The notes beneath the pieces are model-generated. The model did not search any database. It was given only the letters and a program-made list of their open reading frames with translations, and was not told where the DNA came from. The translations under genes and the position numbers were made by a program. Of a stretch of DNA of 9,465 nt, positions 1 through 6,564 are shown one piece after another (the stretch's first letter is position 1; every line of letters begins with the position of its first letter). Source of the DNA: Betaproteobacteria bacterium (GTDB lineage: Bacteria; Pseudomonadota; Gammaproteobacteria; Burkholderiales; Burkholderiaceae_E); assembly GCA_009925965.1 (NCBI GenBank), contig RFPW01000069.1, positions 1 through 9,465 on the forward strand. Direction: 5' to 3'.

Positions 1-1
1 T

Positions 2-692
2 CTGGCATTGCGTTGCGACAACGTACTTGCCAGTGAGTTGCCGGTGGTGCTGTCGCGCACCAAACAAGCGTTTGACCTCGATGCCGACCCGGCCGAGATC
101 GACCGGGTCCTTGGAGCACTCGCTAAGAACAACCCCGGCATACGCCTGCCCGGCACATTTGATCCGTTTGAACTCGCGATTCGGGCGATTCTTGGCCAGC
201 AGGTGACCGTCAAGGCGGCACGGACCTTGGTCACACGCTTTGTTGCCGCATTGGGAACACCGATCTCAACTCCATTTGTCGACCTGAATCGGGCGTTTCC
301 TTCAGTGCATCACATTGCAGGCCTTGACCCGGCTGTGATTGCGAGCCTGGGGATTGTGCGTCAGCGCGCCGAGGCCATCATCAGTCTGGCAAACGCAATC
401 GGTTCGGGCGCCATCGAGCTTGCGCCAACGGCCGAACCGACCCAAACGATCGTGCGGGATTTGCGGAATTGGCCCCTGGACCGCCCACTACATTGCGATG
501 CGTGCACTTGCGTGGCGAGACGCCTGGCTTCCGGGCGATGTCGCACTGCAAAACGCCCTCGGTTTGCCCAATACGGCGAGGGGCATTCGCGCTGCCCATG
601 ATCAGGCCAATGAATGGCGGCCCTGGCGCAGCTACGCGGTTCTACAACTCTGGCTCAGGGGCTCGATCGGTCAGGCGCCTTCTGCGGCTTGA
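2..692 (+). pseudogene. alkA: AlkA-type 3-methyladenine DNA glycosylase II, 5'-truncated and frameshifted
   Basis: This is the C-terminal part of an AlkA-family base-excision repair enzyme, which removes alkylated purines from DNA. The reading frame is open to the window edge, so the true start lies outside. The first frame (from position 2) gives the family hallmarks FDLDADP and FELAIRAILGQQVTVKAA, then runs in frame to about LRD-LR at 458-466. From 465 the homology continues in the next frame: the helix-hairpin-helix motif GIGPWTAHYIAMRAL, the presumed catalytic Asp in LPGDVAL (codon 537-539), and WRPWRSYAVLQLW near the C-terminus, ending at TGA 690-692. Followed uncorrected, the first frame loses the hairpin and the Asp and stops at 601. 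The family usually has two or three more residues (of the type x-L-P) between the LR and GIG segments, so an 8- or 11-bp deletion fits better than a single-base slip. The last 38 bp overlap the convergent permease gene. Family identity is firm; whether this is a true lesion or a sequencing error cannot be told from here. Confidence 0.85.
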
Positions 693-1620
693 TGCGTACG
701 GCCAGAAACACGCCGAGCAGGAGTAACAGGATTCCGGTCAATACAAGCGGCTCGGGCCAACTGCCGCGCAACAAGTAGGCGTACGCGAGGGCTGCGAGCG
801 TTTCGAATACGATCAACTGTCCGACCAGCGCGGTAGGCAGACGCTGACTGGCTTCATTCCAACATTGCGTACCGAGCCAGGACGCAAGGAGGCCGACTGC
901 CAACATCAAACCGATAAATGCCTCGGGGCGTGGGCCAAAGGGCATGGGGAGCGGATTGCCAGATTCGCGCATCCAGACCCAAAAAATGGCATAGCCCCCC
1001 ACAGCAAGCGGAAGCGTTGTCAGACCTTGAGCGGTGGCCCATGCACGAGGCTTACGGCTGGGGTGGTTACGGAGCCAGTTGGCGTTACGGATGGGGTACC
1101 AGGTCCAGCAGGCCATCGCCAGAAAGGCCTGCAAGGCGCCTGTCAGATAAAGCGACAGGTCGGCCCCTGGCTCGCGAATAAACGAGGCCATCTCCACCTG
1201 GTTCACGCAGGCAATGCCTACCAGAATGATGCCAAGGCATGGCGCCAATCGTCCCCAGGGCAGTTGCCCATCGCGCTCGCGACTGAGTTGGTTGGCGAAA
1301 ATCGCAATCACGACGGGGAGGGTGCCAATAATCATTGTTGGTAACGGTCCACCAGAGTGCTGGATGGCACTCGCCAAAAATAGGTAGTACAAAAAATTAC
1401 CAATGATCGTGAGCTTGAGTGCCTCCAGCCAATCGTCCCGCTGCAATCGGGCAATTTCCGCGCGGTCGAACCAAGCCATCGGGATGGCAATTAATCCGAA
1501 GGCCAGGTAACGACCAAATACTTGTAATGCAGCCGGGTACTCCGGTAAGAGCAGCGGCCCTACGAATACGAGGCCCCACATCAAACCAGCCGCAAGCGCA
1601 AACGCGATACCTAACAACAT
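655..1620 (-). CDS. ytfF: YtfF-like DMT-superfamily (EamA) inner-membrane transporter
   Basis: This 321-residue protein of the drug/metabolite transporter superfamily has about ten hydrophobic segments, near residues 3-22, 33-50, 67-86, 93-110, 125-141, 156-175, 195-217, 233-252, 262-284 and 290-309. Together they form the usual pair of EamA repeats. Recalled blocks of E. coli YtfF match closely and at the same positions: AGLMWGL-FVGPL at the N-terminus, TMIIGTLPVV near 95, RNA-WLR and WATAQ near 178-198, FGPRP near 228 and LIVFETLA near 269. The length is also the same. Such proteins export or import small metabolites; as far as I recall, the substrate of YtfF is not established. The gene stands alone on the minus strand, with its 3' end running into the broken alkA. 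No strong Shine-Dalgarno precedes the ATG; the start is chosen because the first membrane segment begins right after it, as in YtfF. Confidence 0.88.
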   Translation of the reverse strand: MLLGIAFALAAGLMWGLVFVGPLLLPEYPAALQVFGRYLAFGLIAIPMAWFDRAEIARLQRDDWLEALKLTIIGNFLYYLFLASAIQHSGGPLPTMIIGTLPVVIAIFANQLSRERDGQLPWGRLAPCLGIILVGIACVNQVEMASFIREPGADLSLYLTGALQAFLAMACWTWYPIRNANWLRNHPSRKPRAWATAQGLTTLPLAVGGYAIFWVWMRESGNPLPMPFGPRPEAFIGLMLAVGLLASWLGTQCWNEASQRLPTALVGQLIVFETLAALAYAYLLRGSWPEPLVLTGILLLLLGVFLAVRIKPQKAPDRSSP

Positions 1621-1628
1621 CGAGGCTC

Positions 1629-1659
1629 AATATAAAGATATCTGGTGGGTCCTTGTCAG
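1629..1659 (-). promoter_or_regulatory. weak candidate promoter for the ytfF-like gene
   Basis: Reading the minus strand towards the permease start at 1620, CTGACA (1659-1654, five of six to a sigma-70 -35 box) is followed by TATATT (1634-1629, five of six to a -10 box). The spacer is 19 bp, longer than the ideal 17, and the -10 box lies only about 8 bp from the ATG, which would leave almost no leader. A perfect 8-bp palindrome, AGATATCT (1636-1643), sits between the boxes. This is the only AT-rich stretch in the divergent gap between the permease and pcaF, so it is offered as a weak candidate. Confidence 0.22.
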
Positions 1660-1736
1660 ACTCCGATCTCGAAGGCAAGCTGATCGAGATGGCCGACACC
1701 ATAACCCTGACCATGAGCGAGACATTGCCTAAATGA
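1653..1736 (+). other. short ORF overlapping the pcaF start (leader peptide or gene remnant)
   Basis: This frame ends with TGA at 1734-1736, sharing an ATGA overlap with the pcaF start at 1733. Read from a TTG at 1653 it encodes 27 residues. ATG codons at 1689 (15 residues, beginning MADTITLTMSE) and at 1713 are alternative starts. A purine-rich GGTGGG (1644-1649) lies a few bases before the TTG. The frame also stays open far upstream, but that part is antisense to the permease gene. The pcaF start has no clear ribosome binding site of its own, so coupling from this ORF is possible. It may instead be the 3' remnant of a lost upstream gene, since pcaF often follows another pca gene closely. 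I do not recognise the peptide. Confidence 0.3.
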
Positions 1737-2938
1737 CCCGATATGCCTACATCTGCGACGCAGTTCGCACCCCCTTCGGTCGCTACGGCGGCGCACTCGC
1801 TAGCGTACGCACCGACGACCTCGGCGCTGTGCCCCTGAGCGCGCTGATGGCGCGCAACCCCGGCGTGGACTGGCAGGCGGTCACGGACGTCATCTTTGGC
1901 TGTGCCAACCAAGCTGGCGAAGATAACCGCAATGTGGCACACATGAGTTCCTTGCTGGCCGGACTGCCGCTGGAAGTGCCGGGCGCCACCATCAACCGCC
2001 TGTGCGGTTCGGGCCTGGACGCGTTGGGTACCGCGGCGCGTGCCATCAAGAGTGGCGAGGCCGGACTCATGATTGCTGGCGGCGTCGAGAGCATGAGTCG
2101 TGCGCCCTTCGTCATGCCCAAAGCCGAGAGCGCCTATTCGCGCAATCACGCGGTCTATGACACGACGATCGGCTGGCGCTTCGTTAACAAGCTAATGAAG
2201 ATGCAATACGGCGTGGACTCGATGCCCGAAACCGCCGAGAACGTGGCCGCCGACTATCGCATCGAGCGTGAGGCGCAGGATCGCATGGCGCTGGCGTCGC
2301 AACTCAAGGCCGTTGCCGCTCAGAAGGCGGGTTTTTTCGACGCCGAAATCGTGCCAGTGAGCGTTCCGCAAAAAAAGGGCGACGCGCTGATCGTGAATCA
2401 GGATGAGCACCCCCGCGATACGACTCTCGAAGCCCTGGCCAAACTGAAGGGTGTGGTACGGCCAGACGGGACCGTGACCGCAGGCAACGCGAGCGGGGTC
2501 AATGACGGCGCCTGCGCCCTGTTACTGGCAGATGAGGTGACCGCCGCGCGTCACGGTCTAACGCCGCGCGCCCGCGTCGTGGGTATGGCCACTGCGGGGC
2601 TTCCGCCGCGCATCATGGGTATGGGCCCCGCGCCGGCCACGCGTAAGGTTCTGGAGTTGACCGGTTTGAGCCTTGCGCAAATGGACGTCATCGAGTTGAA
2701 CGAAGCCTTTGCCGCGCAAGGACTTGCCGTGTTGCGCGACCTGGGACTTGCCGATGATGATGCCCGCGTGAACCCGAACGGTGGCGCCATTGCACTTGGA
2801 CACCCACTGGGCGCGAGCGGCGCACGCCTTGCCACGACCGCGGTTAATCAGTTACATCGAAGCAGCGGGCGGTATGCGCTGTGCACCATGTGCATCGGCG
2901 TTGGTCAGGGCATTGCCTTGGTTCTGGAACGGGTGTAG
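1733..2938 (+). CDS. pcaF: beta-ketoadipyl-CoA (3-oxoadipyl-CoA) thiolase
   Basis: This 401-residue thiolase, full length for the PcaF/PaaJ group, cleaves 3-oxoadipyl-CoA with CoA to succinyl-CoA and acetyl-CoA in the cytoplasm, the last step of the beta-ketoadipate pathway. The nucleophilic Cys91 sits in NRLCGSGLDA, His357 in GGAIALGHPLGASG and the second catalytic Cys387 in TMCIGVGQG; VIELNEAFAAQ is the other thiolase signature. Subgroup features that separate it from general acetyl-CoA acetyltransferases are GEDNRNVA (62-69), DTTIGWRFVN, YGVDSMPETAENVA and DEHPRDTTLEALAKLKGVV. The ATG is fixed by the family N-terminus (CDAVRTPFGRYGG) and overlaps the stop of a short upstream ORF as ATGA; no good Shine-Dalgarno is visible. 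The hydrolase gene follows 57 bp later on the same strand. PaaJ of phenylacetate breakdown is so similar that context would decide, and no other pca or paa gene is in view. Confidence 0.9.
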   Translation: MTRYAYICDAVRTPFGRYGGALASVRTDDLGAVPLSALMARNPGVDWQAVTDVIFGCANQAGEDNRNVAHMSSLLAGLPLEVPGATINRLCGSGLDALGTAARAIKSGEAGLMIAGGVESMSRAPFVMPKAESAYSRNHAVYDTTIGWRFVNKLMKMQYGVDSMPETAENVAADYRIEREAQDRMALASQLKAVAAQKAGFFDAEIVPVSVPQKKGDALIVNQDEHPRDTTLEALAKLKGVVRPDGTVTAGNASGVNDGACALLLADEVTAARHGLTPRARVVGMATAGLPPRIMGMGPAPATRKVLELTGLSLAQMDVIELNEAFAAQGLAVLRDLGLADDDARVNPNGGAIALGHPLGASGARLATTAVNQLHRSSGRYALCTMCIGVGQGIALVLERV

Positions 2939-2983
2939 CAACCTGTTGCCCGGCCGGGGTCGTGCGAGACTTGACCACTTTAT

Positions 2984-2988
2984 AGGAG
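2984..2988 (+). promoter_or_regulatory. ribosome binding site of the M20 hydrolase
   Basis: AGGAG lies 7 bp before the ATG at 2996. It is the best Shine-Dalgarno sequence in the window and fixes the start of the downstream gene. The 57-bp gap also contains a 10-bp perfect palindrome (2949-2958) with no T-run after it, so nothing marks a terminator, and the two genes may be co-transcribed. Confidence 0.75.
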
Positions 2989-2995
2989 CCAAACA

Positions 2996-4249
2996 ATGAC
3001 CCCTGAGCGTTTGAAGATCGATGGTGAGCGGCTGCTGTCGCGTTTGATGATGCTGGCAGCCATTGGTGCGACCGACAAAGGCGGCGTATGCCGACTCGCC
3101 TTGACCGAGCTTGATCGTCAGGCTCGCGCGCTGTTTTCGCATTGGGCGCTTGAGATCGGTTGTGAATTGCGCGTGGATGCGATCGGAAATATCTTCGCCC
3201 GGCGGGCTGGGCTTGACTCTGAACGGAGTGCCGTGGCCACAGGTAGCCACCTTGATACGCAGCCAACCGGCGGTAAGTTCGATGGCAACTACGGGGTTCT
3301 GGCTGGGCTCGAAGTGCTGCAAACGCTGCACGACGCGGATATCCGTACGCAGGCGCCTCTGGAGGTTTGTGTTTGGACCAACGAAGAAGGCTCGCGGTTT
3401 GTGCCCGTGATGATGGGGTCAGGTGTCTATTGCGGTGCGTTTACGCTCGAGCATGCCTTGTCGGCGACCGATACCGAGGGCATCAGCGTCGCGCAGGCGT
3501 TAAGCGCAATCCAGCAGGCTGGGCCGAATCCGGCCTCCGTGAATTCGGGCGCGGCACGGTTTGGCGCCTACTTTGAGGCTCATATTGAGCAAGGGCCGGT
3601 GCTCGAGGACGCGGACACCACGATTGGGGTGGTGACCGGCGCATTGGGGCAGCGGTGGTATGACGTGACAATCACCGGTATGGAGGCCCACGCAGGTCCC
3701 ACGCCGATGGGTCTGCGTCGCGACGCGTTACTGCCGGCGACGGAACTGATTCAACGGATTCGGGCGATCGCGATGAGCGAACAACCCAGCGGTCGTGGCA
3801 CTGTCGGGTACCTCAACGTATTCCCGAATTCGCGCAACGTCATTCCCGGGCGGGTTCAGTTCAGCGTCGATTTCCGTCACCCGGATGACGCAGGACTGCT
3901 GCGCATGGATCAGGCGCTGCGTTCAGCGATCGCCGGGTTATCGACCCCAGAGGTGAGTATTTCGGTTAATCAGGTGGTCTATTTCCCACCCCAACCTTTC
4001 GATAGCGAGCTCGTCGGGCTGGTCCGTGAAGCGGCGGCAAAGGCCGGCTTAAGCCATCAGGAAATCGTTAGCGGTGCCGGGCATGATGCGGTGTATGTTG
4101 CCCGTACCGCGCCTTCCGCCATGATTTTTATCCCGTGCAAAGACGGCATTTCACATAACGAGATTGAAGACGCGTTGCCGGAGCATCTGACCGCGGGGGC
4201 CAATGTGCTCCTGCATGCCATGCTTGCGCGTGCCGGAATCGCCGCCTGA
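2996..4249 (+). CDS. Zn-dependent M20 hydrolase (N-carbamoyl-L-amino-acid hydrolase / beta-ureidopropionase / allantoate amidohydrolase family)
   Basis: This 417-residue cytoplasmic amidohydrolase belongs to the hydantoinase/carbamoylase branch of peptidase family M20. These enzymes hydrolyse ureido or carbamoyl groups on amino acids, giving the free amine, CO2 and ammonia. The binuclear metal ligands are all present: His85 (GSHLDT), Asp96 (GKFDGNYG), Glu131 (TNEEGSRF, with the general base Glu130 beside it), His196 (EAHIEQGPVLE) and His387 (ISHNE). The lid/dimerisation domain, about residues 213-330, carries EAHAGPTPMGLRRDAL with His232, and FPNSRNVIPG with Asn281, residues that bind substrate across the dimer in known relatives. 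GAGHDA (360-365) is also conserved. The start follows a good ribosome binding site. The gene sits behind pcaF and converges on the amidase gene, leaving a 34-bp gap. The substrate cannot be chosen between N-carbamoyl amino acids, beta-ureidopropionate and allantoate from sequence alone, and no hydantoinase gene is nearby, so I give no symbol. Confidence 0.88.
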   Translation: MTPERLKIDGERLLSRLMMLAAIGATDKGGVCRLALTELDRQARALFSHWALEIGCELRVDAIGNIFARRAGLDSERSAVATGSHLDTQPTGGKFDGNYGVLAGLEVLQTLHDADIRTQAPLEVCVWTNEEGSRFVPVMMGSGVYCGAFTLEHALSATDTEGISVAQALSAIQQAGPNPASVNSGAARFGAYFEAHIEQGPVLEDADTTIGVVTGALGQRWYDVTITGMEAHAGPTPMGLRRDALLPATELIQRIRAIAMSEQPSGRGTVGYLNVFPNSRNVIPGRVQFSVDFRHPDDAGLLRMDQALRSAIAGLSTPEVSISVNQVVYFPPQPFDSELVGLVREAAAKAGLSHQEIVSGAGHDAVYVARTAPSAMIFIPCKDGISHNEIEDALPEHLTAGANVLLHAMLARAGIAA

Positions 4250-4279
4250 GTTTGTCGCCTGAGTTTGCCGCCTGAGTGG
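4241..4279 (+). repeat. 13-bp tandem repeat, three copies, across the hydrolase stop codon
   Basis: Three adjacent 13-bp units lie at 4241-4253, 4254-4266 and 4267-4279, of the form GCCGCCTGAGTTT. Copy 2 differs from copy 1 by one base and copy 3 by two. The first copy contains the genuine stop of the M20 hydrolase (TGA 4247-4249). Because 13 is not a multiple of three, the TGA of the three copies (4247, 4260, 4273) falls once in each forward frame. The array ends 4 bp before the stop codon of the convergent amidase gene. I see no hairpin with a T-run here, so a classical terminator is not supported. Confidence 0.9.
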
Positions 4280-4283
4280 GCCT

Positions 4284-5468
4284 TTAGCTTGACATCAGCT
4301 GCTGACTGATCCGGATCAGACTCCGGTCGGAATCGGCCGGCCCGAGCAGCGAAAACCCGAGCGGCGCTCCCATCCGGTGGGCCATCGGAAGACTAATCTG
4401 GGGGAAGCCGCTCATGCCAGAGATTGACAACATGCGGATCGCACGATTGCGATAATCCTCAAGGCTGCCGGCGTCTTGCGAAATGAGGGGCGCCACATCG
4501 GGCATGGTGGGCATCATCAGCACGCCGTCGTGACCCAGAAGTGCCCGCAGTGATTCGGTCAGTTCACGTCGATACGCGCGGGCCATCATCACTTGTTCGT
4601 CGGTGACAGCCTTAGCCCACTCGAACCGTTCGCGAACGCCAGGTCCCAGCGGTGGGTGATAGCGTTCAATAAATCCCCCATCGGTCTGCCAGGCCTCGCG
4701 CCCCTGAACGTAGCGAAAGTTCCAGTAGAGCGCATCAAAGTCTCCGGGGAATCCTGCGACATCGGTCGCCGTGCCCAGAACCGTCTCGGTGCGCTCCGAC
4801 GCCGGCAGAAGTGCCTCGCGGACTTCGGGTGCAAGCAGGTTCCAGACTTCGGTGAGCCGGATGAGGCGAATTTTGGCGGGTAGTGGTGTGGGGTCTTCAC
4901 CGAGCAAGACGTCACCAACCTGGGCGAAGGTCAGGATGTCACGGCTGAACCAGCCGCAGGTGTCCAGGCTCGGTGAAAGGTCGAGCGCACCCGCGAGGCT
5001 CACTCGGCCATGGGTGGGTCGCAGCCCGACCAGGCCGCAGTGGCTGGCAGGTGCCCGCACCGATCCACCCGTGTCGGTTCCGAGGGCGAAGTCACAGAGC
5101 CCGTTCGAGACCGCGGCCGCTGAACCCGATGACGATCCGCCTGAAATGCGGTCCGGCGCTGCACCGTTAATCGGGCTGCCAAAGTGCGCGTTCTGGCCAT
5201 TCATTGAGAATGCGAGTTCGTCCGTGACGGTTTTGCCCACCATCCGGGCGCCTGCGTCCAGAAGCTTCTGGACGGTTGGCGCGGTCTGGGTTTTGATGCC
5301 CGACATGGCGAGAAGCAGGGGTTGCCCACCCCCCGTGGGGTAGCCCGCGACATCAAACAGATCTTTAACGCCAAAGCCCAGGCCAGTTAACGGCCCCGTC
5401 CCGGCATGGCCTACCGGAGTCGAAGGATAGGGGACAAAGGCTCTGGCGGTATCGTGAATATTACTCAT
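4284..5468 (-). CDS. amidase-signature family hydrolase, AMI1-like
   Basis: This 394-residue serine amidase hydrolyses a carboxamide to acid and ammonia in the cytoplasm; it has no signal peptide. The amidase-signature catalytic triad is visible: Lys35 (GFGVKDLFDV), the cis-Ser at Ser112 (ISGGSSSGSAAAV) and the nucleophile Ser136 (GTDTGGSVRAPAS). The Ser112-Ser136 spacing of 24 matches that of FAAH and peptide amidase. Blocks such as SMNGQNAHFGSP, ISGGSSSGSAAAV and DTCGWFSRD resemble plant AMIDASE1 (indole-3-acetamide hydrolase) and its bacterial relatives more than GatA. The length suits that short subgroup. The start is unambiguous: an in-frame TGA lies at 5489-5487, and no other ATG intervenes. 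It is the last gene of the ABC operon, 91 bp after the second ATPase. The gap and the start contain an unusual repeat and a mini-ORF. Family is certain; the true substrate is unknown, and indoleacetamide is only one possibility. Confidence 0.85.
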   Translation of the reverse strand: MSNIHDTARAFVPYPSTPVGHAGTGPLTGLGFGVKDLFDVAGYPTGGGQPLLLAMSGIKTQTAPTVQKLLDAGARMVGKTVTDELAFSMNGQNAHFGSPINGAAPDRISGGSSSGSAAAVSNGLCDFALGTDTGGSVRAPASHCGLVGLRPTHGRVSLAGALDLSPSLDTCGWFSRDILTFAQVGDVLLGEDPTPLPAKIRLIRLTEVWNLLAPEVREALLPASERTETVLGTATDVAGFPGDFDALYWNFRYVQGREAWQTDGGFIERYHPPLGPGVRERFEWAKAVTDEQVMMARAYRRELTESLRALLGHDGVLMMPTMPDVAPLISQDAGSLEDYRNRAIRMLSISGMSGFPQISLPMAHRMGAPLGFSLLGPADSDRSLIRISQQLMSS

Positions 5469-5490
5469 CGGTTCGTCGTCGGTTACTCAT
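5461..5490 (-). other. nine-codon mini-ORF overlapping the amidase start
   Basis: The duplicated ATG at 5490 opens a frame encoding MSNRRRTDE that stops with TAA at 5463-5461, so it overlaps the first 8 bases of the amidase gene in another frame. The peptide begins MSN, as does the amidase (MSNIHD), because both come from copies of the same repeat. It contains three consecutive CGA arginine codons, usually rare in GC-rich bacteria. No Shine-Dalgarno precedes it, so translation is doubtful. It could act as a decoy start or coupling leader, or be a by-product of the repeat. Confidence 0.25.
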
Positions 5491-5493
5491 CGG
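5461..5493 (-). repeat. 11-bp tandem repeat duplicating the amidase start region
   Basis: Three 11-bp units (5461-5471, 5472-5482, 5483-5493) lie side by side. The outer two are identical: CCGATGAGTAA on the minus strand. The middle one matches at 8 of 11 positions. As a result ATGAGTAA occurs twice, once at the amidase start (5468) and once 22 bp upstream (5490). Confidence 0.85.
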
Positions 5494-5502
5494 AGAGTCG
5501 TT

Positions 5503-5527
5503 GATAGGGCAAGGGCAGATAGGGTAA
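5503..5527 (-). repeat. imperfect 10-bp direct repeat upstream of the amidase
   Basis: GATAGGGCAA (5503-5512) and GATAGGGTAA (5518-5527) match at nine of ten bases with a period of 15 bp, inside the 91-bp gap between the ATPase and amidase genes. On the coding strand the stretch is pyrimidine-rich. It could be a protein-binding direct repeat, but 15 bp is not a whole number of helical turns, so this is weak. I see no convincing promoter or terminator in the rest of the gap. Confidence 0.35.
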
Positions 5528-5559
5528 ACAGATCAATCAGGGAGAACGGATGGCGCCGA

Positions 5560-6564
5560 TCAGCCTTTGATGCTCGGGTCGATGCAGCGTACGCGGTGGT
5601 GCCCTTCAAGATTGAACTCTGGGGGTTGCTCGCCCCGGCATTGGGCTTGAACCATCGCACAACGTGGCGCGAATGAACATCCCGGAATATGCTCACTAAG
5701 GTCGGGCGGCGCCCCCGGGATGGTCGCCAAACGCACCCCCTTCGGCATCGCACCATGTGCCCGGCTGGTTAGAAGAGCCTGGGTGTATGGATGCCGCGGT
5801 TCGCGGATTAGGCTGCGCACGGGCCCCTCTTCAACGATGCGCCCGGCGTACATGACCGCGATGCGATCCGCGACTTCGACCGCAGCGCCGATATCGTGCG
5901 TGACAAAGATGACGCCAAGTCCGAGCGCCTGCTGCAGTTCCCGCAGTAACAGGAGGATCTGAATCTGGACCGTCGCATCGAGTGCGGTGGTCGGTTCATC
6001 GGCCAGCAATAGCTGCGGGCGGCATGCGAGAGCCAGCGCAATCATCGCCCGTTGGCGCATTCCCCCGGAGAGTTCATGGGGGTAGGACTGTAGACGCCGT
6101 TCGGGACTTGGGATCCGAACTTGTTCGAATAATTCGAGCGCCCTTGCTCGCGCCTGCCCGAATGAAACCGGTTCGTGGCGGCGGATCGACTCGGTGATCT
6201 GTTGCTCCAGGGTATAGACCGGATCGAGCGCCAGGAGCGGCTCCTGAAAGATCATCGAGGCGACAGCACCGCGGTACTGCGACAACGCGGCTTGAGACAT
6301 CTGAACGACATCTTGTCCGGCGACCACAATGCGCCCTTCGGTCTGGGTGTGTCGCCCGGAATGCAGACGCAGCAGCGCGCGTAGCGTGACGCTTTTGCCC
6401 GATCCGGATTCGCCGATCAGGGCCAGAACCTCGCCCCGATGCAGTTGAAGGCTCACGCCGTTCACCGCCTGAACCGGCTTCGCGCCACCCGTAAAGGTCA
6501 CGCGCAGTCCCTGCATATCGACCAGCGGAGCGTTGGCGGCGAGGGGTTGGATCGTCTGGTTCAT
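5560..6564 (-). CDS. peptide-type ABC transporter ATPase, DppD/OppD-like
   Basis: This 334-residue nucleotide-binding subunit drives import through the two permeases encoded upstream. In order: Walker A GESGSGKSVT (51-60, Lys57), Q-loop Gln107 in IFQEPLLALDP, signature LSGGM (165-169), Walker B LLLADE (185-190), D-loop ALDATVQ and switch His223 (VTHD). The C-terminal extension is the oligopeptide/dipeptide type (RHPYTQALL at about 257-265), followed by four cysteines, Cys296, Cys302, Cys309 and Cys327, a pattern known from DppD-type ATPases to hold a [4Fe-4S] cluster. The FQEPLLALDP and PTTALDATVQ wording places it with the D subunits. Its ATG overlaps the stop of the preceding ATPase gene as ATGA, so translational coupling is likely; there is no separate ribosome binding site. 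The substrate class (dipeptide, oligopeptide, glutathione, nickel or other) cannot be read from an ATPase. Confidence 0.92.
   Translation of the reverse strand: MNQTIQPLAANAPLVDMQGLRVTFTGGAKPVQAVNGVSLQLHRGEVLALIGESGSGKSVTLRALLRLHSGRHTQTEGRIVVAGQDVVQMSQAALSQYRGAVASMIFQEPLLALDPVYTLEQQITESIRRHEPVSFGQARARALELFEQVRIPSPERRLQSYPHELSGGMRQRAMIALALACRPQLLLADEPTTALDATVQIQILLLLRELQQALGLGVIFVTHDIGAAVEVADRIAVMYAGRIVEEGPVRSLIREPRHPYTQALLTSRAHGAMPKGVRLATIPGAPPDLSEHIPGCSFAPRCAMVQAQCRGEQPPEFNLEGHHRVRCIDPSIKG

Noticed and set aside
8..601. A forward ORF starting with TTG at 8 as a complete 197-residue gene
   Set aside because: The frame is open to the window edge and the homology is to the middle of AlkA, so the TTG is not a real start. 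The residues after about 466 are out of frame and do not resemble the family.
1397..2149. Minus-strand ORF of about 250 codons
   Set aside because: It spans the ends of two well-recognised genes and the gap between them, and its translation shows no family motif; it is a GC-rich antisense shadow.
2949..2958. Perfect palindrome CCCGGCCGGG after pcaF as a terminator
   Set aside because: The stem has no loop and no T-run follows; transcription into the hydrolase gene is more likely.
4306..4319. 14-bp perfect palindrome CTGATCCGGATCAG
   Set aside because: It lies inside the amidase coding sequence near the 3' end, without a T-run or a second copy, so chance is adequate.
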